In this document: in pieces, positions 26,119 to 33,682 of the stretch | How the letters are laid out: every line of letters begins with the position of its first letter | Numbering within the stretch: the first letter of the stretch is position 1 | Assembly (NCBI RefSeq): GCF_030816895.1 | Contig: NZ_JAUSYL010000001.1 | Coordinates: 2,294,001 to 2,358,000, forward strand | Source: Clavibacter sp. B3I6 | GTDB taxonomy: Bacteria > Actinomycetota > Actinomycetes > Actinomycetales > Microbacteriaceae | Direction: 5' to 3' | Length of the DNA: 64,000 nucleotides | Notes under the pieces: model-generated | Told to the model about the DNA's origin: nothing | The model's input: only the letters and a program-made list of their open reading frames with translations | The model's database searches: none | Made by a program: the position numbers and the translations under genes

Positions 26119-26628
26119 CTAGTCCTCCGTCGCCTCGACCTCCCCGATCAGCGCCGCCTCCCCGATCAGCTCGACCTCCCAGTTGGCGCGCTGGATCCGC
26201 GCGTCGAGCTCCCGCAGCTGCCGCGCCGCGTCGTCGGCGCGCTCGCGCACCTCGCGGATGGGGAGCGCCGCGATCTGCCGCAGCTCGCTCCGCATCTGCC
26301 GCTGCGCGTACACGCCCGACCGGCCCACGGCGGCATCGGCCGCGTCGGTGAGGATCCCGTGCCGCAGCCGCAGCGCGTCCCGCCGGGCGAGCGCCGCCGT
26401 GAGGGGCGTGCCGTCCTCGAGGGTCGCCGCCGTGTTGGTCAGGTTGATCCGCGTCACGAGCGCCGCCAGCCGGTCGACCGCTCCATCCGCCTCCGCGAGC
26501 AGCGCGGCCGCGTCCTCCGCGGGATCCTCGCCCTCCTGGTACCGGGCGCTCGCCTGGATCCGGCTCCGCAGCTGCTCGATGCGACGCTGCAGGTCGGACC
26601 GGTCCATCAGCGCCTCGGCGAGTCTCAT
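26119..26628 (-). CDS. DIP1984-family protein
   Basis: 169-residue, almost entirely helical protein with heptad-like charged repeats (LQRRIEQLRSRIQASARYQE, RQLRELDARIQRANWEVEL). It matches the DIP1984 family of uncharacterised septicolysin-like proteins as I recall it. ATG 26628 lies 6 bases after CACGGT, near the leaderless consensus. It is divergent from the TetR regulator at 26726. Function unknown. Confidence 0.75.
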   Translation of the reverse strand: MRLAEALMDRSDLQRRIEQLRSRIQASARYQEGEDPAEDAAALLAEADGAVDRLAALVTRINLTNTAATLEDGTPLTAALARRDALRLRHGILTDAADAAVGRSGVYAQRQMRSELRQIAALPIREVRERADDAARQLRELDARIQRANWEVELIGEAALIGEVEATED

Positions 26629-26707
26629 GCGTCCACCGTGCCACAGGGTCCGCGGTCGCCGCGAGGCGTCGAGGACGCGACCGGAGCACCCGGCCCGACC
26701 CCGCCCG

Positions 26708-26723
26708 CGGGATACGATTCCCG
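26708..26723. promoter_or_regulatory. Palindrome spanning the -10 of the TetR gene
   Basis: CGGGA-TACGAT-TCCCG places the TACGAT -10 hexamer (26713-26718) inside perfect 5-base arms, 7 bases before ATG 26726. It could be an autoregulatory site. Confidence 0.35.
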
Positions 26724-26725
26724 TC

Positions 26726-27334
26726 ATGCCGCCGACCCCGCCGAGCGAGCGCTCCGCCCTCGGCCGCCCCGCCGCGATCGACGCGCAGGACCTCGCGCGC
26801 GTGGCCATCGGCCTGTTCGCGGAGCGCGGCTACGACGCCGTGAGCATGGCGGACATCGCCGAGGCCGCGGGCGTCGGCCGCCGCAGCCTGTTCCGCTACT
26901 ACCCGACGAAGGCCGACCTCGTGTGGGCGGGCGCGGACGTCGTGGGCGCGGAGCTGGAGCGGCTCCTCGGGGAGGGCCCGGGCGACCTGCCGCTGGGGGA
27001 GGCCTACGCCGACGCGTTCGTCGGCGCGCTGGGCCCGCGCTTCCTCGACGTCGGCATGACCCGGGTGCGGCTGCGGATCATCGACGCGCACCCCGACCTG
27101 CACAGCCGCTCGTCGCCGCGCATCACCGCCGCGTCGCCCGCGCTCGCCGCGTTCGTGGGGCGCGGCCTGCCGGAGCTCGCCGGCACGCTCGAGGCGGCCG
27201 CCGTCGCCGAGGCGCTCGCCGCGGCGAGCCACGTCGCGCTCCGCTGGTGGGCCGCGCGCTCGGACGACGAACGGCCCGACGCATCGATCCGCCGGGCCGT
27301 CCGCGCGCTCGCGCTCCCCGGCGCGTCCCGCTGA
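26726..27334 (+). CDS. TetR-family regulator
   Basis: 202-residue regulator. The N-terminal helix-turn-helix is clear (GLFAERGYDAVSMADIAEAAG, RRSLFRYYPTKADLVW at residues 28-65). The C-terminal half resembles the acyl-CoA or mycofactocin-associated TetR branch (TRVRLRIIDAHPDLHSRS, RWWAARSDD). The start is ATG 26726, because the frame upstream lacks homology and a TACGAT hexamer sits 7 bases before it. It converges on the SDR at 27344 with 9 bases between the stops. The 19-bp palindrome upstream of that SDR (28142) is a possible target. Confidence 0.85.
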   Translation: MPPTPPSERSALGRPAAIDAQDLARVAIGLFAERGYDAVSMADIAEAAGVGRRSLFRYYPTKADLVWAGADVVGAELERLLGEGPGDLPLGEAYADAFVGALGPRFLDVGMTRVRLRIIDAHPDLHSRSSPRITAASPALAAFVGRGLPELAGTLEAAAVAEALAAASHVALRWWAARSDDERPDASIRRAVRALALPGASR

Positions 27335-27343
27335 CGCCGTCCG

Positions 27344-28096
27344 CTAGACCGCGGACCAGCCGCCGTCCGAGGCGAGGATCACGCCGTTGACGTTGCTGCT
27401 CTGGTCGCTCGCGAGCCAGACGACGGAGTTGGCCATCTCGTCCGCCTCGACCGGGGCGGGGACGATGGTCTGCATGATCGGTCCCAGGACGCGGCCGGCG
27501 CGCTCGGAGCGCATGGGCGCCTCGATGGCCGTGTTGGTCGCGCCCGGCGCCACGGCGTTCGCGCGGATGCCCTGCCCGGCGTAGAGCACGGCCGTGTTCT
27601 TGGTCATGCCCGCGACCGCGTGCTTGGAGGCGGTGTACGCGAGCCCGGCCGCGGATCCGCGGAGCGCCGCCTCGGAGGCGATGTTGACGATCGCGCCCTT
27701 CCCGGCCTCGATCATGAGCGGGAGCACCGCGCGCGTCAGGCGCATGACGGCCGTCACGTTCACCGCGAACACGAGGTCCCACGTGCGGTCGTCGACCTCG
27801 GCGGCGGGGAGGAACCCGTCCATGATCCCGGCGACGTTCGCGAGCACGTCGACGCGTCCGTCGGCCGCGGCGACGATCGCCTGCACGCCGTCCTCCGTCG
27901 TGATGTCGCCCACGACGGGCACGAGGTCGAGGTCGGGGTTCTCGGCGACGAGCGCGTCGAGGCGCTCGGCGGAGACGTCGGCGGCGATCACGCGCGCACC
28001 CTCGCGGGCGAAGCGGAGCGCCGAGGCACGGCCGATGCCGCTGCCGGCGCCGGTGACGATGGCGGTGCGTCCGCCGAACTGCTGGTCCTGGGTCAT
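27344..28096 (-). CDS. Short-chain dehydrogenase/reductase
   Basis: 250-residue classical SDR. Motifs are TGAGSGIG near residue 15, NVAG (variant of NNAG), the catalytic Ser in NIAS, YTASK (YxxxK) and the closing segment NGVILASDGGWSAV. Probably NAD-dependent oxidation of a hydroxyl group; substrate unknown. ATG 28096 was chosen as the first start before the cofactor motif. A 19-bp palindrome 46 bases upstream is the likely operator. Confidence 0.9.
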   Translation of the reverse strand: MTQDQQFGGRTAIVTGAGSGIGRASALRFAREGARVIAADVSAERLDALVAENPDLDLVPVVGDITTEDGVQAIVAAADGRVDVLANVAGIMDGFLPAAEVDDRTWDLVFAVNVTAVMRLTRAVLPLMIEAGKGAIVNIASEAALRGSAAGLAYTASKHAVAGMTKNTAVLYAGQGIRANAVAPGATNTAIEAPMRSERAGRVLGPIMQTIVPAPVEADEMANSVVWLASDQSSNVNGVILASDGGWSAV

Positions 28097-28141
28097 GTCG
28101 TTCCCTCGCTGTCGGGCCGGCCGCGTCGCCGGCCCGCCCAT

Positions 28142-28160
28142 TATGGCACGCGGTGCCATA
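28142..28160. promoter_or_regulatory. Perfect 19-bp palindrome upstream of the SDR
   Basis: TATGGCAC-GCG-GTGCCATA: perfect 8-base arms with a 3-base spacer, between the SDR start (28096) and the end of the MMPL gene (28171). Length and symmetry are typical of TetR operators; the adjacent TetR at 26726 is the best candidate ligand. Confidence 0.65.
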
Positions 28161-28170
28161 TGTGCGCGGG

Positions 28171-30249
28171 TCAGTCCGCGACCGCCTCCACGCTGTGCCG
28201 CCCCGTCCGGTGCGACGGCCACCAGAACCGGTCGCCGAGCAGGAAGACGAGCGCCGGCACGAGCAGCGTCCGCACCACGAGCGTGTCGAGCAGCACGCCG
28301 ATGCAGACGATGACGCCGATCTGGGTGAGCGCCACCACGGGCAGCACCCCGAGCACCGCGAAGACCGCGGCGAGCAGGATGCCCGCGCTCGTGATCACGC
28401 CGCCCGTCGATGCGAGCGCCCGCACCATGCCCTCGCGCGTGCCGTGCAGGCGCCGCTCCTCCCGCGCGCGGGTCACGAGGAAGATGTTGTAGTCGACCCC
28501 GAGCGCCACCAGGAAGAGGAACGCGAACAGCACCACGTTCGCGTCGAAGGCCGGGAACCCGAGCACCTGCTGGAACAGCACGTTGGCGGCGCCCAGGCTC
28601 GCGAAGAAGGTCGCCAGCACGCTCGCGATGAGGAGCACGGGCGCCACGAGCGAGCGCAGCAGCAGGCCGAGGATGACGAAGACGATGGCCAGGATGATCG
28701 GGATGATGAGCCCCTGGTCGCGCTCGGACGACGCGGCGGTGTCGGCCGCCGTGGCGTCGCTGCCGCCCACGAGCGATGCGGACTCCTCGCCCGGGGCCGC
28801 CGCGTAGGCGTCCCGGAGGTCCTGCACGGCGGCGAACGCGGCGGCGCTCTCGGGCTCCGCGTCGAGCTGCACGTCGATCCGCGTGCGGCCCTCCGCGGAC
28901 TCGCCCGCCCGGGCGCCCGCGACGCCGGGGACGGACTCGGCGGTGGCGACGGCGTCCGCGGCGACCGCATCCGGCGCGAGCACCACGGTCTGGGCGGTGA
29001 GCCCGGCGGAGAACGAGGCGTCGACGACCTCCTGCGCCCGCACCGACTCGGGCTCGCCGAGCAGCTGGTCCGTCTGCGACAGGCCGACGCGCGCGCCGAC
29101 GAGGCCGAGCGCGAGGACGCCGACCCCCGCGAGGGCGACGACCGCGACGACCACGGGCCGGCGCTGCACCCCGAGCCCGAGGCGCCGCCAGACGCCCGGC
29201 TTGCCGCCGTGGTCGACGTCGGTGCCGGCGCGCGGCACGAACGGCCAGAAGAGGCCCCGCCCGCACACCACGAGGGCGGCCGGCAGCACGAGGAGGGCCG
29301 CCGCGATCGCGATGACCACGCCGATCGCGCACGCGAACCCGAGCGCCCGGTTGCCGGAGAGCTCCGCGGCCAGCAGCGTGATGAGGCTGAGCGCGACCGT
29401 GCCGCCGCTCGCCGCGATGGCGGGACCCGCGCTCGTGACGGCCGTGAGCATCGCCCGGTGCCGATCCTCCTGGCGCGTCAGCTCCTCCCGGTAGCGGGCC
29501 ACGAGCAGCAGGGCGTAGTTGGTGCCGGCGCCGAAGACCAGCACCGAGAGGATCCCGCCGATGGAGGCGTCGATCGTGATCCCGAGCGGCTCCGCGAGGG
29601 CCGTCACGACCACGCGCGCCAGGCCGTCGGCGACGCCCACGACGACGAGCGGGACGATCCAGAGCACGGGGCTGCGGTACGTCACGATGAGCAGCACGGC
29701 GACCACGAGCACCGTGACGAGCAGGAGCCGGACGTCGGCCCCCGCGAACGCGTTCGAGATGTCGGCCTGGAAGCCGACGGGTCCGGTGAGCTGCGCGGCG
29801 AGGCCGTCGGGGAGGCCGTCCGCGGCGGTCGCCCGGAGCCCCTCGGCGGTGGCGGCCAGGTCGTCGGCGGCCTCCGTCGCGTCGAGCGGCACGGCGACGA
29901 GCGCCGCCCGCCCGTCCTCGCTGACCTGCGGCACCACGGCCCGCGGGGCGATCGAGTCGGCGGCCAGGGCCTCGGCGCGCTCGGCGACGGCAGTCCGGTC
30001 GGCCTCGGTGAGCGCGGCGCCGTCGCGGCTGAAGACGAGGATCCCCACGGTCGTGTCCGCGCTCGGGAACCGCTCGAGGAGCTCGCTCACCTGCCGCGCC
30101 TGGCTGGACTCGGGCAGCCCGGACGGCGGGAAGGCGTCGGCCTCGCCCTTCGGCAGGAACGCGAACAGGGCGGCCACGGCGGCGGCGGCCAGCACGAGCG
30201 CGATCCAGGCGGTGCGGCGGGCGCTGACGAAGCGGGCGATCGATCTCAC
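28171..30249 (-). CDS. MMPL/RND-family membrane exporter
   Basis: 692-residue transporter with two repeated halves, each with one helix followed by a large outside loop and a block of five helices (first helix near residues 14-32; blocks near 175-330 and 515-670). MMPL hallmarks include GAGTNYALLLVARYREEL and GVDYNIFLVTRAREER. It exports lipids or lipophilic compounds using the proton gradient. GTG 30249 has GGAGG upstream. The gene is divergent from a MarR regulator with an operator-like palindrome between them, suggesting an inducible efflux pump. Confidence 0.9.
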   Translation of the reverse strand: MRSIARFVSARRTAWIALVLAAAAVAALFAFLPKGEADAFPPSGLPESSQARQVSELLERFPSADTTVGILVFSRDGAALTEADRTAVAERAEALAADSIAPRAVVPQVSEDGRAALVAVPLDATEAADDLAATAEGLRATAADGLPDGLAAQLTGPVGFQADISNAFAGADVRLLLVTVLVVAVLLIVTYRSPVLWIVPLVVVGVADGLARVVVTALAEPLGITIDASIGGILSVLVFGAGTNYALLLVARYREELTRQEDRHRAMLTAVTSAGPAIAASGGTVALSLITLLAAELSGNRALGFACAIGVVIAIAAALLVLPAALVVCGRGLFWPFVPRAGTDVDHGGKPGVWRRLGLGVQRRPVVVAVVALAGVGVLALGLVGARVGLSQTDQLLGEPESVRAQEVVDASFSAGLTAQTVVLAPDAVAADAVATAESVPGVAGARAGESAEGRTRIDVQLDAEPESAAAFAAVQDLRDAYAAAPGEESASLVGGSDATAADTAASSERDQGLIIPIILAIVFVILGLLLRSLVAPVLLIASVLATFFASLGAANVLFQQVLGFPAFDANVVLFAFLFLVALGVDYNIFLVTRAREERRLHGTREGMVRALASTGGVITSAGILLAAVFAVLGVLPVVALTQIGVIVCIGVLLDTLVVRTLLVPALVFLLGDRFWWPSHRTGRHSVEAVAD

Positions 30250-30273
30250 GGGTCCTCCAGGTGTGCGGTGATC

Positions 30274-30287
30274 GTCAGCCTACTGAC
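30274..30287. promoter_or_regulatory. Candidate MarR operator between MMPL and MarR genes
   Basis: GTCAG-CCTA-CTGAC, perfect 5-base arms. A TTGACA -35-like hexamer for the exporter lies on the minus strand at 30288-30293, directly beside it, so a bound dimer would cover the promoter. Confidence 0.5.
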
Positions 30288-30326
30288 TGTCAAGCGTCTT
30301 AGCTACCTCGGCCGTACGATGGACCC

Positions 30327-30908
30327 ATGCCCCGCACCCGTCCCGCCGCCGGAGCGGAGGAGCTCGACGCCCTCCCGGCCCCCGGCGCCGGCGTGCCCGC
30401 GGCTGGGGGCGACGCGGGCGAGCTCGGCCGCGTCCTCCGCGACGTGCTCGGCCTCGCCGCCGGGTTCGAGCGCCGCCTCGGCACCGTCCTCGAGGTCAAC
30501 CCCACCGACATGAAGGCCATGGAGCACCTCATCCAGGCGGGGTCGCTGTCGCCGACCGAACTCGCGGGCCGGCTCGGGATCTCGACCGCCGCCGCGACCC
30601 TCGTCGTCGACCGGCTCGTCGAGGTCGGCCACGTCGACCGCCGGCCGCACCCGCACGACCGCCGCCGCGTGGTCGTCGTGCCGCGGCCGGCGTCCGTCGG
30701 CCGGGCCATGGACGAGCTGATGCCCATGATCGGCGGCGTCGCCCGGGCCGCGGACGCGCTGACCGAGCGCGAGCGCGCGACCGTGCTGCGCTTCCTCGGC
30801 GAGGTGCGCGAGGTCTACCGGGAGGCCGCCGCGGGACCGCAGGGCGCGACGAGCGGCGCCGTGGATCCGCTCCCCGCGCCCGCCGCGCCGCCCGCCGCGC
30901 CGCGCTGA
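30327..30908 (+). CDS. MarR-family regulator of the MMPL exporter
   Basis: 193-residue winged-helix protein. Residues about 50-110 carry the DNA-binding core (MKAMEHLIQAGSLSPTELAG, ISTAAATLVVDRLVEVGHVD, then the wing RRPHPHDRRRVVV). The N-terminal 30 residues and the C-terminal 25 are Ala/Pro-rich extensions. TACGAT at 30315-30320 lies 6 bases before ATG, indicating leaderless transcription. Divergent to the exporter it presumably represses. Confidence 0.88.
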   Translation: MPRTRPAAGAEELDALPAPGAGVPAAGGDAGELGRVLRDVLGLAAGFERRLGTVLEVNPTDMKAMEHLIQAGSLSPTELAGRLGISTAAATLVVDRLVEVGHVDRRPHPHDRRRVVVVPRPASVGRAMDELMPMIGGVARAADALTERERATVLRFLGEVREVYREAAAGPQGATSGAVDPLPAPAAPPAAPR

Positions 30909-31044
30909 TCCCGGCCGCGTCCACCCCGCGTCCACCGCTCCCTCGGCCGCCGTCCACCGGGCTCGGGGATGATGGACCCAGATCCACCACGTCGACCACG
31001 ACGTCCACCACCGCCGCGCGCACGCGCACACGACGAGGAGAACC

Positions 31045-31923
31045 ATGACCGGGACCGATCGAGACACCCCCACGGCGACGCGCGGGCTGGTGCTGGGCGG
31101 CGGCGGCGTCGCCGGCATCGCCTGGGAGACGGGCCTCCTCTCGGGGCTCATCGCCGCAGGCGTCGACCTGGGCGCGGCCGACGCGGTCGTCGGCACCTCG
31201 GCCGGATCCGTCGTGGCGATCAACCTGCGCGCGGGCGCCATCGACGCCGCCTACGACGAGCACTTCGTCGACGTGGCCGGCATGGCGGAGCCCATGGGCA
31301 GCCGCGACCTCTCCCGCACGGTCGAGGTCATCGGCCAGGGCGTCGCGAGCACCGAGGGCGAGATCCCCACGCGCCAGCGGATCGGCGAGCTCGCGCTCGA
31401 GGAGTACGACCCCGAGGTGGACGACGCCGCGAGCGTCGAGCGCATCGGCCAGCTGCTGCCCATCCGCGACTGGCCCGAGGCCGACCTCCGCATCACCGCG
31501 GTCGACGCCGGCACCGGCCGCTTCACCGTCTTCGACCGGGACTCCGGCGCCGACCTCGTGCGCGCGTCCGCCGCCAGCTGCGCCGTGCCCGGCGTCTTCC
31601 CGCCCGTCACCATCGACGGCCGCCCCTACATGGACGGCGGCATGCGCTCCGGCACGAACGCCGACGTCGTCGCCGACCACGAGCGGATCCTCGTCGTCGC
31701 GTGCGGCCCCGAGGCGCCCACGTCCGGCATGGGCCCGACGCTCTCCACCGTCGTGCAGCAGCTGCGCGGCCGGGCCGACGTGCTCGTGATCCAGGCCGAC
31801 GCGGCCAGCACGCGCGCCTTCGGCGAGAACTCGCTCCTGCTCGCGACCCGCCAGGCGTCCGCCGAGGCCGGCCGCGCGCAGGCCGAGCGGGTCGCCGACG
31901 AGGTCCGCGCCTTCTGGGGCTGA
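31045..31923 (+). CDS. Patatin-like phospholipase
   Basis: 292-residue serine lipid hydrolase of the patatin fold. The oxyanion loop GGGGVAG is near residue 18, the nucleophile motif GTSAG (Ser near 52) follows, and the catalytic Asp of the dyad is in DGG (YMDGGMRSGTNAD, near 198). No signal peptide is visible, so it is probably cytoplasmic or membrane-associated. A strong GAGGAGAA site precedes ATG 31045. A long hairpin terminator follows. Confidence 0.9.
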   Translation: MTGTDRDTPTATRGLVLGGGGVAGIAWETGLLSGLIAAGVDLGAADAVVGTSAGSVVAINLRAGAIDAAYDEHFVDVAGMAEPMGSRDLSRTVEVIGQGVASTEGEIPTRQRIGELALEEYDPEVDDAASVERIGQLLPIRDWPEADLRITAVDAGTGRFTVFDRDSGADLVRASAASCAVPGVFPPVTIDGRPYMDGGMRSGTNADVVADHERILVVACGPEAPTSGMGPTLSTVVQQLRGRADVLVIQADAASTRAFGENSLLLATRQASAEAGRAQAERVADEVRAFWG

Positions 31924-31943
31924 TCCCCGCACCCCCGCTCGCA

Positions 31944-31986
31944 CGACGAGGGGCCCGGCCGCGCGGTGCGGCCGGGCCCCTCGTCG
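31944..31986. terminator. Strong bidirectional terminator
   Basis: Perfect 19-base arms (31944-31962 and 31968-31986) with a 5-base loop, between the convergent patatin gene (ends 31923) and idi (ends 32000). It is the longest perfect stem seen in the window. Confidence 0.85.
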
Positions 31987-31999
31987 TCGGCGGTGCGGA

Positions 32000-32567
32000 T
32001 CAGGCCACGGGCACGGCGTCCGCGAGCCCGACGTGCGCCGCGTGCTCCGGGTAGAGCAGCGGCAGCTGGAGCGTGAGCCACGGGCTGAAGGCCCACGGCG
32101 TGAGGGCGACGGCGGACGTGAGCTGCTCGGGATCCACCCACCGGTACTCGCCCACCTCCTCGGGCCGCGGGTCGACCGGCGTGGCCGCGACCGCGCGGAA
32201 CACGGGGCAGATCTCGTTCTCGACGATGCCCGCGGCGTCGGTGGCGCGGTACCGGAAGTCCGGCAGCACGAGCTCGACGGACGCGAGCGTCAGCCCCAGC
32301 TCCTGCTCGGCGCGGCGGTGGACGGCCTCGAGCATGTCCTCGTCGGGCGCGGGGTGCCCGCAGAACGAGTTCGTCCAGACGCCCGGCCAGGTGAGCTTGC
32401 CGATGGCGCGGCGCGTGACGAGGATCCGCCCCTCCGCGTCGAGCACGTGGCACGAGAACGCGAGGTGCAGCGCCGTGTCGCGGGTGTGGACGGTCGCCCT
32501 TGGGCGCCGTCCCGATGGCCGTGCCGTCGTCGTCGAGGAGGACGACGAGCTCGGTGTGATGTGACAT
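32000..32567 (-). pseudogene. idi: Isopentenyl-diphosphate delta-isomerase, type 1, with a one-base frameshift
   Basis: Idi interconverts IPP and DMAPP for terpenoid synthesis; it is a cytoplasmic Nudix-fold enzyme. The start at ATG 32567 (GGGAG upstream) reads MSHHTELVVLLDDDGTAIG as expected, but after TAPK the frame is wrong. The correct continuation (LDAEGRILVTRRAIGKLTWP, catalytic Cys in NSFCGHP, Nudix-box Glu residues) is one frame over, down to the stop at 32000. An extra G in the minus-strand run AAGGGCGACC (plus 32497-32499) explains it: removing one base restores a normal protein of about 188 residues. It is divergent from crtE by 44 bases. Either a real inactivation or a sequencing error. 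Confidence 0.82.
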
Positions 32568-32611
32568 GCGCTCCCTGCTTTCCGTTACCCCCTCGATGTT
32601 AGGTTTCATCC

Positions 32612-33682
32612 GTGGACGCCACCAACCTCGCTGCCGTCTCCACATCGAGGCAGGCCCACGTGAACGGCGTCCTGGACGCGTTCTTCGCCCGGTCCCTCGT
32701 GCGGGCCGAGGTGATGGGCGAGGAGTACGTGAAGCTCTGGCGCACGCTGGAGTCCAACACGGCCGGCGGGAAGCGCTTCCGCCCCCGCATGGTCATGGCC
32801 GCGTACGACGGCCTCGGCGGCGAGGACGTGCGGGCCGCGGCCCACGTCGGCGCCGCGTTCGAGCTGCTGCACACCGCGCTCATCGTCCACGACGACGTCA
32901 TCGACCGCGACTTCACCCGGCGCGGCGGCCCCAACGTGTCCGGCGCCTACCGCGACATCGCGACCACGCAGGGCCTGCCCCAGCCGCTCGCCGAGCACCG
33001 CGGCATGTCGGCCGCCGTCATCGCGGGCGACCTGGCGCTCGTCAACGCGTACCGCCTCATCGACGCGAGCGGCGTGCGCGATCTCACCCGCTCGCACCTG
33101 CTCGAGATCCTCGACGACGCCGTGTTCGCGTCGGCCGCGGGCGAGCTCATCGACGTCGAGTTCTCGCTCACCGCCGAGGTGCCGAGCGTGGAGGAGATCC
33201 TCCGCATGGAGCGCCTCAAGACCGCCGTCTACTCGTTCGAGGCGCCGCTGCAGGCGGGTGCCGTGCTCGCGGGCGCCGGCCCCGCGGTCGTCACGGCGCT
33301 CGGCGACTTCGGCCGCGACATCGGCATCGCCTACCAGGTGGTCGACGACGTGCTCGGCGTGTTCGGCGACGAGCAGGAGACCGGCAAGACCAACCTCGGT
33401 GACCTCCGGGAGGGCAAGCGCACCGTGCTCATCGCGCACGCCGTCCGCTCGTCGGAGTGGCACGAGATCAGCTCGCTCGTCGGCAAGGACGACCTCTCCC
33501 GCGGCGAGGCGGCGCTCGTCCGCTCGGTGCTCGAGAGCTCCGGCGCCCGCGCGTACGCCGAGGGGGTGGCGCGCGACCTCGCGGTCGCGGCCGTCGCGCG
33601 CCTCGACGACCCGGCCGTCCCGGAGGCGCTCCGCCGCGAGCTCGCGCCCGTCGCGGAGTCCGTGCTCGGGCGCATCCGATGA
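32612..33682 (+). CDS. crtE: Polyprenyl (geranylgeranyl) diphosphate synthase
   Basis: 356-residue trans-prenyltransferase that builds the C20 precursor of carotenoids. The first Asp-rich motif is DDVIDRD near residue 94 and the second is DDVLGVFGDE near 246, each binding Mg-diphosphate. GTG 32612 follows TAGGTT by exactly 6 bases (32600-32605), so the operon transcript is probably leaderless. It is first in the crtE-crtB-crtI-crtYe-crtYf-crtEb operon, and its stop overlaps crtB by ATGA. It is called crtE or idsA in related bacteria. Confidence 0.93.
   Translation: MDATNLAAVSTSRQAHVNGVLDAFFARSLVRAEVMGEEYVKLWRTLESNTAGGKRFRPRMVMAAYDGLGGEDVRAAAHVGAAFELLHTALIVHDDVIDRDFTRRGGPNVSGAYRDIATTQGLPQPLAEHRGMSAAVIAGDLALVNAYRLIDASGVRDLTRSHLLEILDDAVFASAAGELIDVEFSLTAEVPSVEEILRMERLKTAVYSFEAPLQAGAVLAGAGPAVVTALGDFGRDIGIAYQVVDDVLGVFGDEQETGKTNLGDLREGKRTVLIAHAVRSSEWHEISSLVGKDDLSRGEAALVRSVLESSGARAYAEGVARDLAVAAVARLDDPAVPEALRRELAPVAESVLGRIR

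Noticed and set aside
32000..32446. A short intact 148-residue Idi
   Set aside because: It lacks the conserved N-terminus, which is present upstream in a different frame; better explained as one frameshifted gene from 32567.
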